Below, in pieces: positions 12,284 through 22,721 of a stretch of 64,000 nucleotides of DNA (position 1 is its first letter; each line of letters opens with the position of its first letter). Made by a program: the position numbers and the translations under genes. The notes beneath the pieces are model-generated. The model searched no databases and was not told where the DNA came from. It saw nothing but the letters and a program-made list of their open reading frames with translations. This DNA comes from Adenophora triphylla var. japonica (lineage: Eukaryota > Streptophyta > Magnoliopsida > Asterales > Campanulaceae): contig JAFEMH010000758.1 of the NCBI GenBank assembly GCA_022495995.1, positions 558,001-622,000 of the forward strand. Reading direction: 5' to 3'.

Positions 12284-14247
12284 ATTCTATGGCTCCTTCT
12301 TCCGGGGTCTCTCTTTTGGGGCCGTCGCAAGAAGGCGCTGCTCCTAATTCGGACATTTCGCCGATGTTCCCTTCAAAAGCGAAATCTTTTGCAGGCCTTT
12401 TCAAGGAGGCTGTGCTCTCTACACCTACAATTCCATTTATCCCCGCCTCTACCCATCATGGTGATCCGGCATTGAAAATCCCTAAGGAGGTAATATCTTC
12501 TCTTGCTAAACCTTTCAATTTTACTTTGGTCGGCAAGTTTTCAAGGGGTAGACCATCCATGGATGATCTGCGTTTGTGGTTCTCAAAACTTGGCCTTCAC
12601 TCTGATTCTAAAGTTGGCCATTTAGATAGCAAACATGTCTTGATCAGTTTATCCTATGAAGCTGATTTTAATCGGATGTGGGCGAAGGAGCTGTGGTATA
12701 TTGGTCGTTTCCCTATGCGGGTGTCTCGCTGGACACCTTCATGGCGGCCTGATCAAGATTCCACACTTTTCCCGGTTTGGGTTGGTCTTCCAGGGCTTCC
12801 TATACATTTATTTAATAAGATGTGTTTATTCTCGATCGCTAGAATTTTTGGTGTTCCTTTGGCCATTGATCAAGCAACCGCTAACCTATCCAGGCCAAGT
12901 ATAGCGAAGGTGCTAGTTCAGATTGATCTTCTTAAGAAATTGCCTTCGAGAGTTTTCCTGGAATGTGGCGATGATGGTGGTTTCTATCAAGTCCTTGAAT
13001 ATGATAATATTCCTTCCTATTGCAAACATTGCTTTAAGGTTGGACACGCAATTCCCAATTGTCGCTTTGCTAAAACAGGATCAGGGAATCAACAGCAGCA
13101 TGCTGAAAGTCTAAAGGGAAAGGAGGTTAGTGTGGAACAACAAGTACAGCCTAAGAGAAACATTGACCCTAAGTCCATATGGAAGAAGAAAGAACACAAT
13201 CAAGATGGTCCTAGCAACCTAAATAAGGTGGTAATTCAGGCTTCAAAGCCAACAGAAATTCCTGTTGATAATGTGGAAGACAACAATGTGATGATAGAGG
13301 TGAATGATAAAGGGTCAGAAATGATGGAAAATAATTTTCAAGACCCTGTTGAGACCTCTCCTATTTATGCTGATAAAGTTCAAGAGACTAATGATACTAA
13401 TGGGTGCCATCTCCAAGGAATGAAGATTGTTGAAGATAAATCAAAGGGGTTGATTGGTTCGCCCGATGATATTGAAGTAGTTACAACTGGGGTTGATTCG
13501 GCTGTGGAGGAACATGGTCTTCGGGCTGATTCTCAAGAGTTCTCTCATGCTAGATTACAGCCAGTTCTGGTGGAGGTTGCACCCTCTTCGGGAAAATCTT
13601 CATCGGAATTGGATCAATTCAATGGGCCTATTCAGATTGCAAATGGTGAAGGGTCGGGCAACTTGGCTTTTGATCATGATCAAGAGAGGGAATCACCCTT
13701 GGTTGGTGTTCAGGATTCGGAGAATTATCATAGGATTATGAGAGAAAGGGTTATTGCTAAGGTTCGGGCGATACAAGATGCGCCTAGTTTACGTCCCCCT
13801 GCAGCTTGTAAGCTGAACCCAAAATACTACAATACCGAGTTTATAAACCCAAAAAACCTAAAAGTAGCTCTTACTCATCGGGAAAAGTGTGATTCTGATC
13901 CAGAAAAAGGAGGTCTCTCTGACACTTCTCCTACAGCATTTGAAGAAGCTCGTTTTTATGGAGGTATTGTTGGAGGAGCTCATGTTGATCCTTGGGCGCC
14001 AAGGGCTGATAGCGAAAATTGGGAAGATTTTTACGATGAAGATAATGGTTTTCAACCAGTAAAAGGAAAACGAGAAAAATCTGCTTTCAAACCTAAAGCA
14101 AAGAAAAACAAGCCTAAGAGGCAATGGAACTATTCAAGGCAGTTTGACTGACCTTTTATTTAATTTTCTTTCATTACACTTTGTAATTTTTACTTTTATC
14201 TTAATAAAATTTTAGGGGCATTGCCCTTTTCGTTTAAAAAAAAAAAA
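12284..14247 (+). mobile_element. L1-type LINE, ORF1-only copy
   Basis: The insert is bounded by a 12-bp target duplication GTATATGTATAC (12272-12283 and 14248-14259) and ends in a 12-A tail after GGGGCATTGCCCTTTTCG. Between lie a 5-base leader, one long ORF and an ~85-bp 3' UTR with AATAAAA. There is no endonuclease or reverse transcriptase ORF, although the 3' end is complete. Confidence 0.85.
12289..14151 (+). CDS. LINE ORF1 protein (DUF4283 and CCHC zinc knuckle)
   Basis: A 620-aa nucleic-acid-binding protein of plant L1 elements, expected to coat the element RNA. Residues ~75-200 have the DUF4283 pattern (FNFTLVGKFSRGRPSMDDLR, LWYIGRFPMRVSRWTPSW, FPVWVGLPGLPIHLFN). A CX2CX4HX4C knuckle follows (Cys245, Cys248, His253, Cys258; CKHCFKVGHAIPNC). 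The C-terminal half is acidic and low complexity, ending in a Lys-rich tail (AKKNKPKRQWNYSR). The frame is unbroken, suggesting recent insertion. ORF2, which normally follows, is absent, so the copy depends on enzymes from elsewhere. Confidence 0.85.
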   Translation: MAPSSGVSLLGPSQEGAAPNSDISPMFPSKAKSFAGLFKEAVLSTPTIPFIPASTHHGDPALKIPKEVISSLAKPFNFTLVGKFSRGRPSMDDLRLWFSKLGLHSDSKVGHLDSKHVLISLSYEADFNRMWAKELWYIGRFPMRVSRWTPSWRPDQDSTLFPVWVGLPGLPIHLFNKMCLFSIARIFGVPLAIDQATANLSRPSIAKVLVQIDLLKKLPSRVFLECGDDGGFYQVLEYDNIPSYCKHCFKVGHAIPNCRFAKTGSGNQQQHAESLKGKEVSVEQQVQPKRNIDPKSIWKKKEHNQDGPSNLNKVVIQASKPTEIPVDNVEDNNVMIEVNDKGSEMMENNFQDPVETSPIYADKVQETNDTNGCHLQGMKIVEDKSKGLIGSPDDIEVVTTGVDSAVEEHGLRADSQEFSHARLQPVLVEVAPSSGKSSSELDQFNGPIQIANGEGSGNLAFDHDQERESPLVGVQDSENYHRIMRERVIAKVRAIQDAPSLRPPAACKLNPKYYNTEFINPKNLKVALTHREKCDSDPEKGGLSDTSPTAFEEARFYGGIVGGAHVDPWAPRADSENWEDFYDEDNGFQPVKGKREKSAFKPKAKKNKPKRQWNYSRQFD

Positions 14248-14665
14248 GTATATGTATACAGTCTATTGTATATGTATACGTAGCTAAATATCTAGTGTAT
14301 ACAAGTGGTTCTCACGGTTCTCATTGGAGCGTGACCCTATATATATATATGATTAAACTGTTGAATACAGTTTTCTCCAAATTTTGTTATCTTATACCGA
14401 TAATCTTAAATATATATCAAATATCGTAAAAGGTTAATTAATATTAATGATTAAAATCATAATTTTTTCTATATATAGGTGCATGCTCTGTAAATATATA
14501 CTCATGTTTCTGTCAAAAACAACAATTTAGTTTGAGCATACGTACCTGTGAGCCTTAACTTTTACTTTTGAGAACGTCTTTTTTTGTGCACCTAACACGT
14601 TTTTAATTTTTATTTAATCTTGCAACAGGTGATGAGGTGGAATTATCAATATGCCACGATGATTT

Positions 14666-15711
14666 TGTTGGAAAAATAGGTGTGTTTGAAGAAAATAATG
14701 GATTATTTCCTAAATGGGTTGTTTGTTAAATGACCAAATTGATTGTTGGGTTGTGTTCTACTCTATGAATACATTGAAATCATATATTCATTTGTCCAAA
14801 ATGGTTGAGGGATGAATGAGATATTAATGCTCACAGTTAGTGGGTTGTAAATGGGAAAATGTAGTTATCCCACATTGGAAAAAGATGGAAAAGTGGCTTA
14901 GTTTATATACTCCTACACTTTAGTAGGGAGTAAGATTATGGTACATAGAGGCTCTCTCTCGCGCACATGTGCGCAGGGGGGGTGCAAATCATGGACTGAA
15001 ATAGGCTTCGGGCTACCGAACTCATGTGCATGCGCGTCCTGCGGACACGAATGTAGCTCCGAAATTGCCTGTCCGCTCAAGCCCACTTTTTGCAACAATT
15101 TTTTTTCCAAACTTGATCCATGGTAACTGGCGCTTAGGATATGGTTGAATCAGCAGCATCTGGGCATCAGCAGCATCTGGGCACCAGCAGAGCGTGGGCA
15201 TCAGCAGATGCGTGCCAGAAACGTTTCTTATGATTTCAAATGCATGTGTAACTGCCGCAATAACTGCAGTAATTAAGAAAATTAAAAAGGCTTTTAATTT
15301 TCAAGCAGTTTTGATTTCCTTGGCAACTATATAAAGGGAAGAACAGCAACAACACAAGAGACACTGATTTCCAGAATCTCTCAACATTCCATTTCGCAGC
15401 ATATTGATAATTCTTCCTTTGGCCTCTTGCATTTTGCATCGTGGTGATATTGTCCAAGCATCTGACTTCAGTTCGCCGGAGGTACAATTGTGCTGTAACC
15501 ATCCGGTTAATCCGTTTCATCCTGGGAGGCAATCGTTCCGTACAATCTCAAGCACAAAGTGGTGAGGGGGCGAAATTTGTCTTAAGGAGAGTGTGAATTC
15601 ACACGACTTGGATATCTTCGACAAATCTGTTTAATTCTCTTTTTCTGTTCTATTTTCTGTTTTAAAAGTTTTCTGTAATTTCCTGCTGATTTTGTAATAG
15701 TTATTCCAACA
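14666..15711 (+). repeat. 5' LTR of the Tork-like element
   Basis: 1046 bp, TG...CA. A TATA box TATATAAAG is at 15328-15336. Imperfect direct repeats of CAGCAGCATCTGGG/CAGCAGAGCGTGGG lie at about 15150-15215. Confidence 0.9.
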
Positions 15712-15791
15712 ATCTTAAGACAAATTTTTGTCTCTTCGTTGGAAGGAAAACTATTTAAAACATTGAACTAAAATTGTTTGTTTTGTTTCAG

Positions 15792-18700
15792 ATGGCTACT
15801 CAATCAAACATGGAAATCAACCCTGGGAACAACTCCGAGAATCCTCGTGTGGAGAAAGCGCTTCTTGTGGAAACCAACTCTCAAAGGGTGGTTATCCAAA
15901 CTGTTTCGAACCATCATGGTGATAAACCGAAAAAGTTTGTTGGCCAAGACTTTAAAAGGTGGCAACAAAAGATGCTTTTCTATTTGACTACCTTGAACTT
16001 GGCGAGATTTCTTAAGGAAGATCCGCCACAGTTGGGTGAGAATGAGACGGATGGGCAAGCCATCTCGGCTCTTGATGCTTGGAAGCATTCTGAGTTTCTT
16101 TGCAGAAATTACATCCTCAATGGACTGTCGGATTTGCTATACAATGTGTATAGTGTTAAGAAAACTGCAAAGGAACTTTGGGAGTCCTTGGAATATAAGT
16201 ATAAGATCGATGACGCGGGCACAAAGAAATTCATTGTGGGCCGTTTTCTCGATTACAAAATGGTGGACTCAAAAACGGTTAAAAGTCAAGTGGAAGAGTT
16301 GCAAATAATAATACATGAAATTCATGCCGAAGGAATGGTAATTAGTGAAAGCTTTCAAGTGGCGGCAATCATTGAAAAGTTGCCTCCCGCTTGGAAAGAT
16401 TTCAAGAATTATCTTAAACACAAATGAAAGGAAATGAATGTTGAAGCGCTTGCTATTCGTCTTCGGATTGAGGAACAGAATAGGATTGCGGAGAAGAAGT
16501 TGAATAATCTTCTTGTGGCGAAAGACAATGTTGTGGAGCATGTTGATAGCTCAAAGGCCAATGGCAAGGCAAATGGCAAAGCCAAAGGTAAGTTTGGTCC
16601 CAGAAAGGGTGGTTCTAGTTTGAAACCAAATGGAGGAATCTCCAAGAAGAAGTTCGGTGGAACTTGTTACAATTGTGGCATTGTGGGCCACAAGTCTTCC
16701 GAGTGTAGGAAGCCAAAGAAACAAGCAAACATGGTGGATGTCATCTCGAATGAAGTTTCCGATATGAATTTGGCGGCGGTAATTTCTGAGGTGAATTTGG
16801 TGGGTTCAAACCCAAATCAGAGGTGGATTGACACCGGTGCTACTAGGCATGTTTGCTCAAACAAGGAAATGTTTAGTAGTTTTGAAGCCCTTGAAAATGG
16901 TGAGAAATTGTTCATGGAAAATTCTGCCACGTCCGATGTGAAAGGTCAAGGAAAGGTGGTGCTGAAGTTGACTTCCGGGAAAGAGTTGACTCTCAACAAT
17001 GTGCTCTATGTGCCCGAAATTCGGAAAAATCTGGTGTCCGGATCGCTTTTAATTAAGCATGGCTTTCATGTTGTGTTTGAATCCGATATGGTTACTTTGT
17101 CTAAAAGTGGAATGTTTGTAGGCAAAGGTTATATTTGTGATGGTATGTTTAAGCTTAGTGCTATGGTTGTTAAAAGCAATGTAATGGCTAACAAGCCTAA
17201 GGTTAATGAGATGAATAAGAATAATTCTTCTGTTTACTTGCTTGAGTCTTCCAATTTGTGGCATGGTAGACTAGGACATGTTAATTATGATTCTATACGT
17301 AGATTAATTAACATGAATTGCATACCTAAATGTAAAATAGACTACAAACATAAATGTGAAACTTGCGTAGAGGCAAAGTTTACAAAACCTCCGTTCCATT
17401 CGGTTGTAAGAAATAATGAACCACTTGAGTTGGTTCATACGGATTTATGTGACTTCAAGTCAACACAAACACGAGGGGGCAATAAGTACTTTATGACTTT
17501 TTTTGATGATAGCACAAAATATTGTTATGTGTATCTTCTCAAAAGTAGAGATGAGGCTATAGAGAAGTTTGTTCTCTATAAAAATGAAGTTGAAAATCAA
17601 CTCAACCGGAAAATAAAGGTCATAAGAAGTGATCGTGGTGGTGAGTATGAATTCCCTTTTGAAGGTATTTGTGCTCAACATGGGATAAAACATGTTACAA
17701 CACCAACATACACCCCACAATCCAATGGAGTTGCCGAGCGGAAAAATCGGACTCTAAAGGACATGATGAATGCCATGTTAATAAGTTCGGGGTTACCGGA
17801 TAACATGTGGGGAGAGGCCGTCTTGTCGGCAAACTATGTGTTAAATAAAATGTCCCGAAAGAAAATAAATAAGAGCCCCTATGAATTGTGACATGGAAGA
17901 GTGCCATCATACCAATACATGCGAGTGTGGGGGTGTCTTGCAAAGGTTTCAATACCACCTCCCAAAAAGGTGAAAATTGGACCAAAAACTATTGATTGCA
18001 TATTTATTGGGTATGCTCACAATAGTAGTGCTTATAGGTTTCTTGTGCATGAATCGAAAATTCAAGATATACACAAGAATACTATAATGGAGTCAAGAAA
18101 TGCTTCTTTCTTTGAGAATGTGTTTCCGTGCAAAAGAGATGAGGCAAGTTCATTTAAACGGAGACATGATTCAATAGAAGAAGAAGAAGTAGAAGGAAGA
18201 AATCATCATGATGAAAATGATGAAGCGGAGGTAGAACCTCGACAGAGCAAACGAGGTAGGGTAAAAAAATCTTTTGGCCCAGATTTTCTAACCTATATGC
18301 TTGAAAGTGAACCACAAAGTTATAAAGAGGCTGTGAGCTCTTCCGAAGGACCTTTGTGGAAAGAGGCCATTAAAAGTGAGATTGATTCCATTTTACAAAA
18401 TCACACTTGGGAATTAGTGGATCTTCCTCCGGGAAGCAAACCACTAGGATATAGGTGGATTTTTAAAAGGAAAATGAAGACGGATGGAACAATTGACAAG
18501 TATAAGGCAAGACTTGTAATTAAAGGTTACAAGCAAAAGGAAGGCCTTGATTACTTTGATACATATTCTCCGGTTACGAGAATAACATCCATAAGAATTG
18601 TACTTGCGATAGCCGCATTGCGGAATCTTGAAGTACATCAAATGGATGTTAAAACAGCCTTTCTAAATGGGGATTTAGAAGAGGAAATTTACATGGAGCA

Positions 18701-19410
18701 ACCGGAAGGATTTTCTGCGCCAGGGCAAGAAAATAAAGTGTGCAAGTTAGTAAAGTCATTGTATGGCTTGAAACAAGCACCAAAACAATGGCATCAAAAG
18801 TTTGATCAAGCGATGATGGAAAGTGGATTTAAAATAAATGAATGTGACAAATGTGTCTATGTTAGAGACACGGGAAATGGCTACGTCATTTTGTGTCTTT
18901 ATGTTGATGACATGCTTATCATAGGAAGCTGTGATAAAATGATAAAATCCACTAAAGATATGTTGAACTCAAAGTTTGACATGAAAGATATGGGGTTAGC
19001 CGACGTAATCCTTGGCGTGAAAATTTCAAGAATATCAAATGGACTTGCTTTAAGCCAGTCACATTACGTGGATAAAATTCTTGAGAAATTCAGCAAGGAT
19101 GACTTAGCTATTGCTAGAACCCCAATAGACATGGGTCAATATCTATCAAAGAATAGAGGTGACACAGTTTCTCAAGTTGAATACTCGAGAATCATTGGAA
19201 GTCTAATGTACTTGATGAGTTGTACTAGACCAGATATTGCTTACACGGTTAGCAAACTGAGTCGGTATACAAGTAATCCCGAAGCGGAACATTGGAATGG
19301 TATAGTGAGAGTACTAAGGTACTTAAGATATACTCGCGATTATGCTTTACACTATACTAGACATCTAGCGGTAATTGAAGGATATAGCGATGCTAATTGG
19401 ATATCCGATG
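15792..19410 (+). pseudogene. Tork-like Copia gag-pol with two nonsense codons
   Basis: One frame encodes, in order: a UBN2-type gag (from [12 protein letters not shown]); a knuckle [14 protein letters not shown]; protease [11 protein letters not shown]; the pre-integrase block [10 protein letters not shown]; integrase ([36 protein letters not shown]); reverse transcriptase ([33 protein letters not shown]); and the start of RNase H (YSDANWISD). Stops interrupt it at 16425-16427 (TGA where CGA fits) and 17889-17891 (TGA where TGG fits). Both look like single transitions. The RNase H end is deleted, so the protein cannot be complete. Confidence 0.92.
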
Positions 19411-19414
19411 CGTG

Positions 19415-19942
19415 CCAGCAGAGCGTGGGCATCAGCAGATGCGTGCCAGAAACGTTTCTTATGATTTCAAATGCATGTGTAACTGCCGCAATAACTGCAG
19501 TAATTAAGAAAATTAAAAAGGCTTTTAATTTACAAGCAGTTTTGATTTCCTTGGCAACTATATAAAGGGAAGAACAGCAACAACACAAGAGACACTGATT
19601 TCCAGAATCTCTCAACATTCCATTTCGCAGCATATTGATAATTCTTCCTTTGGCCTCTTGCATTTTGCATCGTGGTGATATTGTCCAAGCATCTGACTTC
19701 AGTTCGCCGGAGGTACAATTGTGCTGTAACCATCCGGTTAATCCGTTTCATCATGGGAGGCAATCGTTCCGTACAATCTCAAGCACAAAGTGGTGAGGGG
19801 GCGAAATTTGTCTTAAGGAGAGTGTGAATTCACACGACTCGGACATCTTCGACAAATCTGTTTAATTCTCTTTTTCTGTTCTATTTTCTGTTTTAAAAGT
19901 TTTCTGTAATTTCCTGCTGATTTTGTAATAGTTATTCCAACA
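19415..19942 (+). repeat. 3' LTR fragment of the Tork-like element
   Basis: Corresponds base for base to 15184-15711 of the 5' LTR with 4 substitutions and no indels. The first 518 bp of the LTR, the polypurine tract and the end of pol were lost in one deletion whose junction lies near 19410. Confidence 0.9.
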
Positions 19943-20059
19943 GATTTTAAGATTTGCAATAGAATATTGGCATTATGCCATCAGTATTGTGAAAGTAATT
20001 ATCAATGGTCCGGAGTTTGTTCTGGTAATACATGTTGTTGTCATCCCCATAATAAATAA

Positions 20060-20699
20060 AATAGTTTGTATTATGTATTAATTAATGAAAATAAATAAAT
20101 AGCCAAATTAGTCCTTTCATTTTCATTTTACTCCATAAATATTACATCTGCTTCATAATAAATGTTACATTTCGACGACAGATCGTGGACTATTATTTCA
20201 TGTAAATCATTTTTATATCCATGAAAGTATAAAATAGTTGTTGAATCATTAGTGTATTAACAGCGTAGTGTTCTAGAGTGCCAAGATAATATTTAATAGC
20301 GTTAGTTTGGTGTTAAAAGAGAGTTAATAGTAATGTTAAAAAGTGACATGCGTAGTATTAAAGAGTGTCCGTGATAGTGACAAATAATATTAAGAGTAAT
20401 GTTAAAAAGTGTCGGAATACTGTAAAAAAGTGCTAAAAAGTGTTCGTTATAATGTAAAATAGTGCTAATTATAGTGTAAAATATTGTGAGTTGTATTGTT
20501 AAAAGCCCGAGTATGATAACAAGTTTCGGTAATAAAAAATGAAAATAAAAAATTGATTTTATTAAAAAAATGCACCGTATGTTTTTTTAATGGTGATTGC
20601 AAATATACCACCATTCGTTTAAAAAAAATATAGTTAAAAATCCGTTTTTCCTATGGATTAGGAAACACTGATTTTATCTATGATTTTGAGAAATTTTAA
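20060..20699. other. AT-rich sequence with AAAAAGTG-type repeats
   Basis: No gene is seen. At 20230-20530 short units such as GTTAAAAAGTGT and GTGTAAAATA recur irregularly, reminiscent of the units at 60-180 though not the same. Confidence 0.5.
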
Positions 20700-21429
20700 G
20701 TCAGAGAAGGGTGTGACTGGTTAGGGTCGGGTTTGAGTAAAAACGGGTTTGAGAATTGACAAATCCATAATAAATCTTATTATAAAAGATACAAACCATC
20801 TTCCCTCCCTCTCTCAACACAATAATTTCTTGTTTATTTTTCATTTTCAACTTTTATTCAAATTTGAATAAGTGTGTGAATTGACTTCGTCTAACCATCA
20901 TTTATTCTCTTATGGTATCAGAGCATAGATCCATCATAGGACTTATTCGCCAAACCCACTACCATTCCCTTACGCCACTCTACCAATCGTTTCTCCCTCT
21001 ATCTCGGTCTTCTTTTTTTAAATTTTCGACACTTCTTCTCCCATGGTCGAACCACTAAACCCTTTCTTCTCCCATAATCGAACCACTAAACTCCTATGCC
21101 TTTATTCTTTGTCTTCTTTTTTATCCTTATTTCCTAAAGTTACTTCTATTTCTTCTTCTTAACTCTTTTCTTCTTCTTAACTCTTTTCTTCTTCCAATTC
21201 TAATACTTTTTTCAAATTATTTTCACTCTCAAATTATTTCCTCTCTCAAATTAACTAGGTTTCTCAAATTGGTCGACCTCTTCTATCTTTCTAAATTTTT
21301 AAATTTAATCTTCTTCCCTTAATACTTATCTACTCTAGATTTTTCACTTATCTAAATGTCACATTGAGTATTATTTCTTTCCTTCATAAATTTTCTCCTT
21401 TTTAAAATTTTCACTTATTCTTACTTCCA
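20700..21429 (+). mobile_element. LTR end, primer site and leader of an older Copia element
   Basis: LTR-like sequence ends in CATCATTTATTCTCTTA, followed by TGGTATCAGAGC (20913-20924), the initiator-Met tRNA primer site. A pyrimidine-rich leader runs to an ATG at 21429 whose frame (MAETLPKSQ) stops at once. Very similar LTR ends occur at about 29890-29935 and 37940-37980. Confidence 0.65.
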
Positions 21430-21439
21430 TGGCAGAAAC

Positions 21440-21565
21440 CCTCCCTAAATCCCAATAAAAAACCGTCATTGCGTCGTAAAATTTTCGTCATTGCGACGTA
21501 AAATTGTTATCAATGCGACGTAAAGCCATCGTCATTGCGACGTAAAATTATCATTATTGTGAAGT
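21440..21565. repeat. CATTGCGACGTAAAATT short tandem repeats
   Basis: About five degenerate units of 20-24 bp (GTCATTGCGACGTAAAATT). Similar units continue at 29551-29585 on the other side of the Tat-type element, showing that it inserted into this repeat. Confidence 0.75.
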
Positions 21566-21634
21566 AATATTGTACTTGTACAATATTCTTACTCTTACCC
21601 TTTATTAACTTTTCTCCTTATATTTTTGTCATTG

Positions 21635-22702
21635 TGTAGACACCCCATTCTGAACTCATAATTACATGATTACACTACTCTTTATCTCTCTTTTATGTTT
21701 TGATGAAAGCATATCAGTTTCGTCATGTTTCGTTAAGTTTCTAACTAACCTCGTTAGTTTTGGACCTAACTGACTAACGGAACAACTGAAGAGGACAAAA
21801 TAGTCATCAGACTAGTTATCTCGCACGAGATATCCTATCTCGCGCGAGATATCCCCTCGACAGGATGTGCAGAAATCACTCTCCTTCTCCGTTTCAAACT
21901 CTCTTTTTGGATAAAACCTTATCAATTCGGGTATCCAATCAGAACTGAGTTCTGGAACCTTCCTAGGGGATTTTACCTCTCCACCTTCACCTCTCCAACC
22001 TCCTATAAATACTGGATGACTTTCAGTGTTTCGGAGGTCGACAATTCTGATCCTTGATCAAGAAAACACACAACACACACATTTTGTTGGTTTCTCTCCC
22101 TGAAAGATTCCTACAAAATCACCACCTAAATTACCTAAAGTTTGTTCATCAACCTTGTTGATAACAAACATCGAAGCCCGAATCAAAGGACCAAGGCGAA
22201 GCTGTGTCCGCATCAAGATCCAAGTCAAGGATCGAGGCGAAGCTCTGTCCGTATGAAGTTTCAACTCTAAACTTGAGTCGAAACTCTGTCCGAATCCCTT
22301 CTCGAACAAAAGGTAATCATCCTTTAACTTTCGTTTCTCTTCTCAATCCCTCTATTGATTTTAGAGTAGTGTAATCCCATCAAAAGGATTAGCCTAGAGT
22401 CCCTTCAGTCAATGAAGGCGATCTCGAAGCATACAATCCGACATTCCTAATCAAGAAATTGATTAGGGTTTACTTGTTTTATTTAATTATCTTTTTTATT
22501 AAAAAGATTGAAAACCTCTCTTTTCTTTAGCAAGACCGATCTCCGGATTGGGTGAAATGGATGCCTTCTAAACCTACCCATTTCATAACCTAAGCCCCGA
22601 ACCCCAAATCTCTTTCAAAATGGTTTTCCTATGTTTCCAATCGAATAATATAGGTGGCGACTCAAAAAGATGAAAAGATTGAAATTTTCTCACAACGCTA
22701 CA
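21635..22702 (+). repeat. 5' LTR of the Tat-type element
   Basis: Starts TGTAGACACCCC and ends CAACGCTACA. A TATA box CTATAAATAC is at 22003-22012. Two near-palindromes, TATCTCGCACGAGATA and TATCTCGCGCGAGATA, lie at about 21817-21852. Seven or so substitutions and two indels separate it from the 3' LTR, most of them between 21925 and 22040. Confidence 0.92.
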
Positions 22703-22703
22703 G

Positions 22704-22721
22704 TGGCGACTCCGCTGGGGA
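22704..22721 (+). promoter_or_regulatory. Primer-binding site, tRNA-Arg type as in Ogre
   Basis: TGGCGACTCCGCTGGGGA lies one base after the 5' LTR. This form is characteristic of Ogre/Tat elements, which are primed by tRNA-Arg. Confidence 0.75.

Larger units (their letters stand above)
12079..14336. mobile_element. TIR element (non-autonomous) in a TA microsatellite
   Basis: The ends are inverted copies: GGTGCTCAAATGAGAACC and GTGAGAACCACTT on the left, AAGTGGTTCTCAC and GGTTCTCATTGGAGCGTGACC on the right. TA repeats flank both sides. The interior consists of degenerate GTATACAGTA repeats and is split by a LINE at 12284-14247. The TIR superfamily is not identified. It lies in the intron of the defensin-like gene. 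Confidence 0.65.
14666..19942 (+). mobile_element. Copia LTR retrotransposon, Tork-like, 3' LTR truncated
   Basis: The element starts TGTTGGAAAAATAGG and ends TTATTCCAACA, with the 5-bp duplication GATTT on both sides (14661-14665 and 19943-19947). The gag-pol frame is continuous except for two stops. A deletion joins the RNase H region directly to the middle of the 3' LTR. The remaining 3' LTR differs from the 5' LTR at 4 of 528 positions, so the insertion is young. I found no standard initiator-Met primer site after the 5' LTR. Confidence 0.93.
11875..20059 (+). pseudogene. Defensin-like cysteine-rich peptide gene, exon 2 split by Copia
   Basis: A secreted small cysteine-rich peptide gene of two exons. 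Exon 1 is 11875-11977 (signal peptide MGSINCVFIFAIVLALIA plus a short repeated SSP[L/I]NY segment; donor G|GTAAAT). The intron carries a TIR element with a LINE. Exon 2 begins at 14629 after CAACAG, is cut at 14665 by a Copia element, and resumes at 19948 to the stop at 20057-20059. Exons without the insert give 252 nt in frame (83 aa), so nothing else is broken. The cysteine spacing C-x6-C-x6-C-x3-C-x9-C-x4-CCC matches the intact paralog at 36119. Defensin-like (CS-alpha-beta) membership is inferred from CxxxC and the terminal CCC; no target is implied. Confidence 0.85.

Noticed and set aside
15236..15532. Minus-strand frame present in both Tork LTRs
   Set aside because: It is repeated at 19352-19763 only because the LTR is repeated, and it runs antisense through the promoter region.
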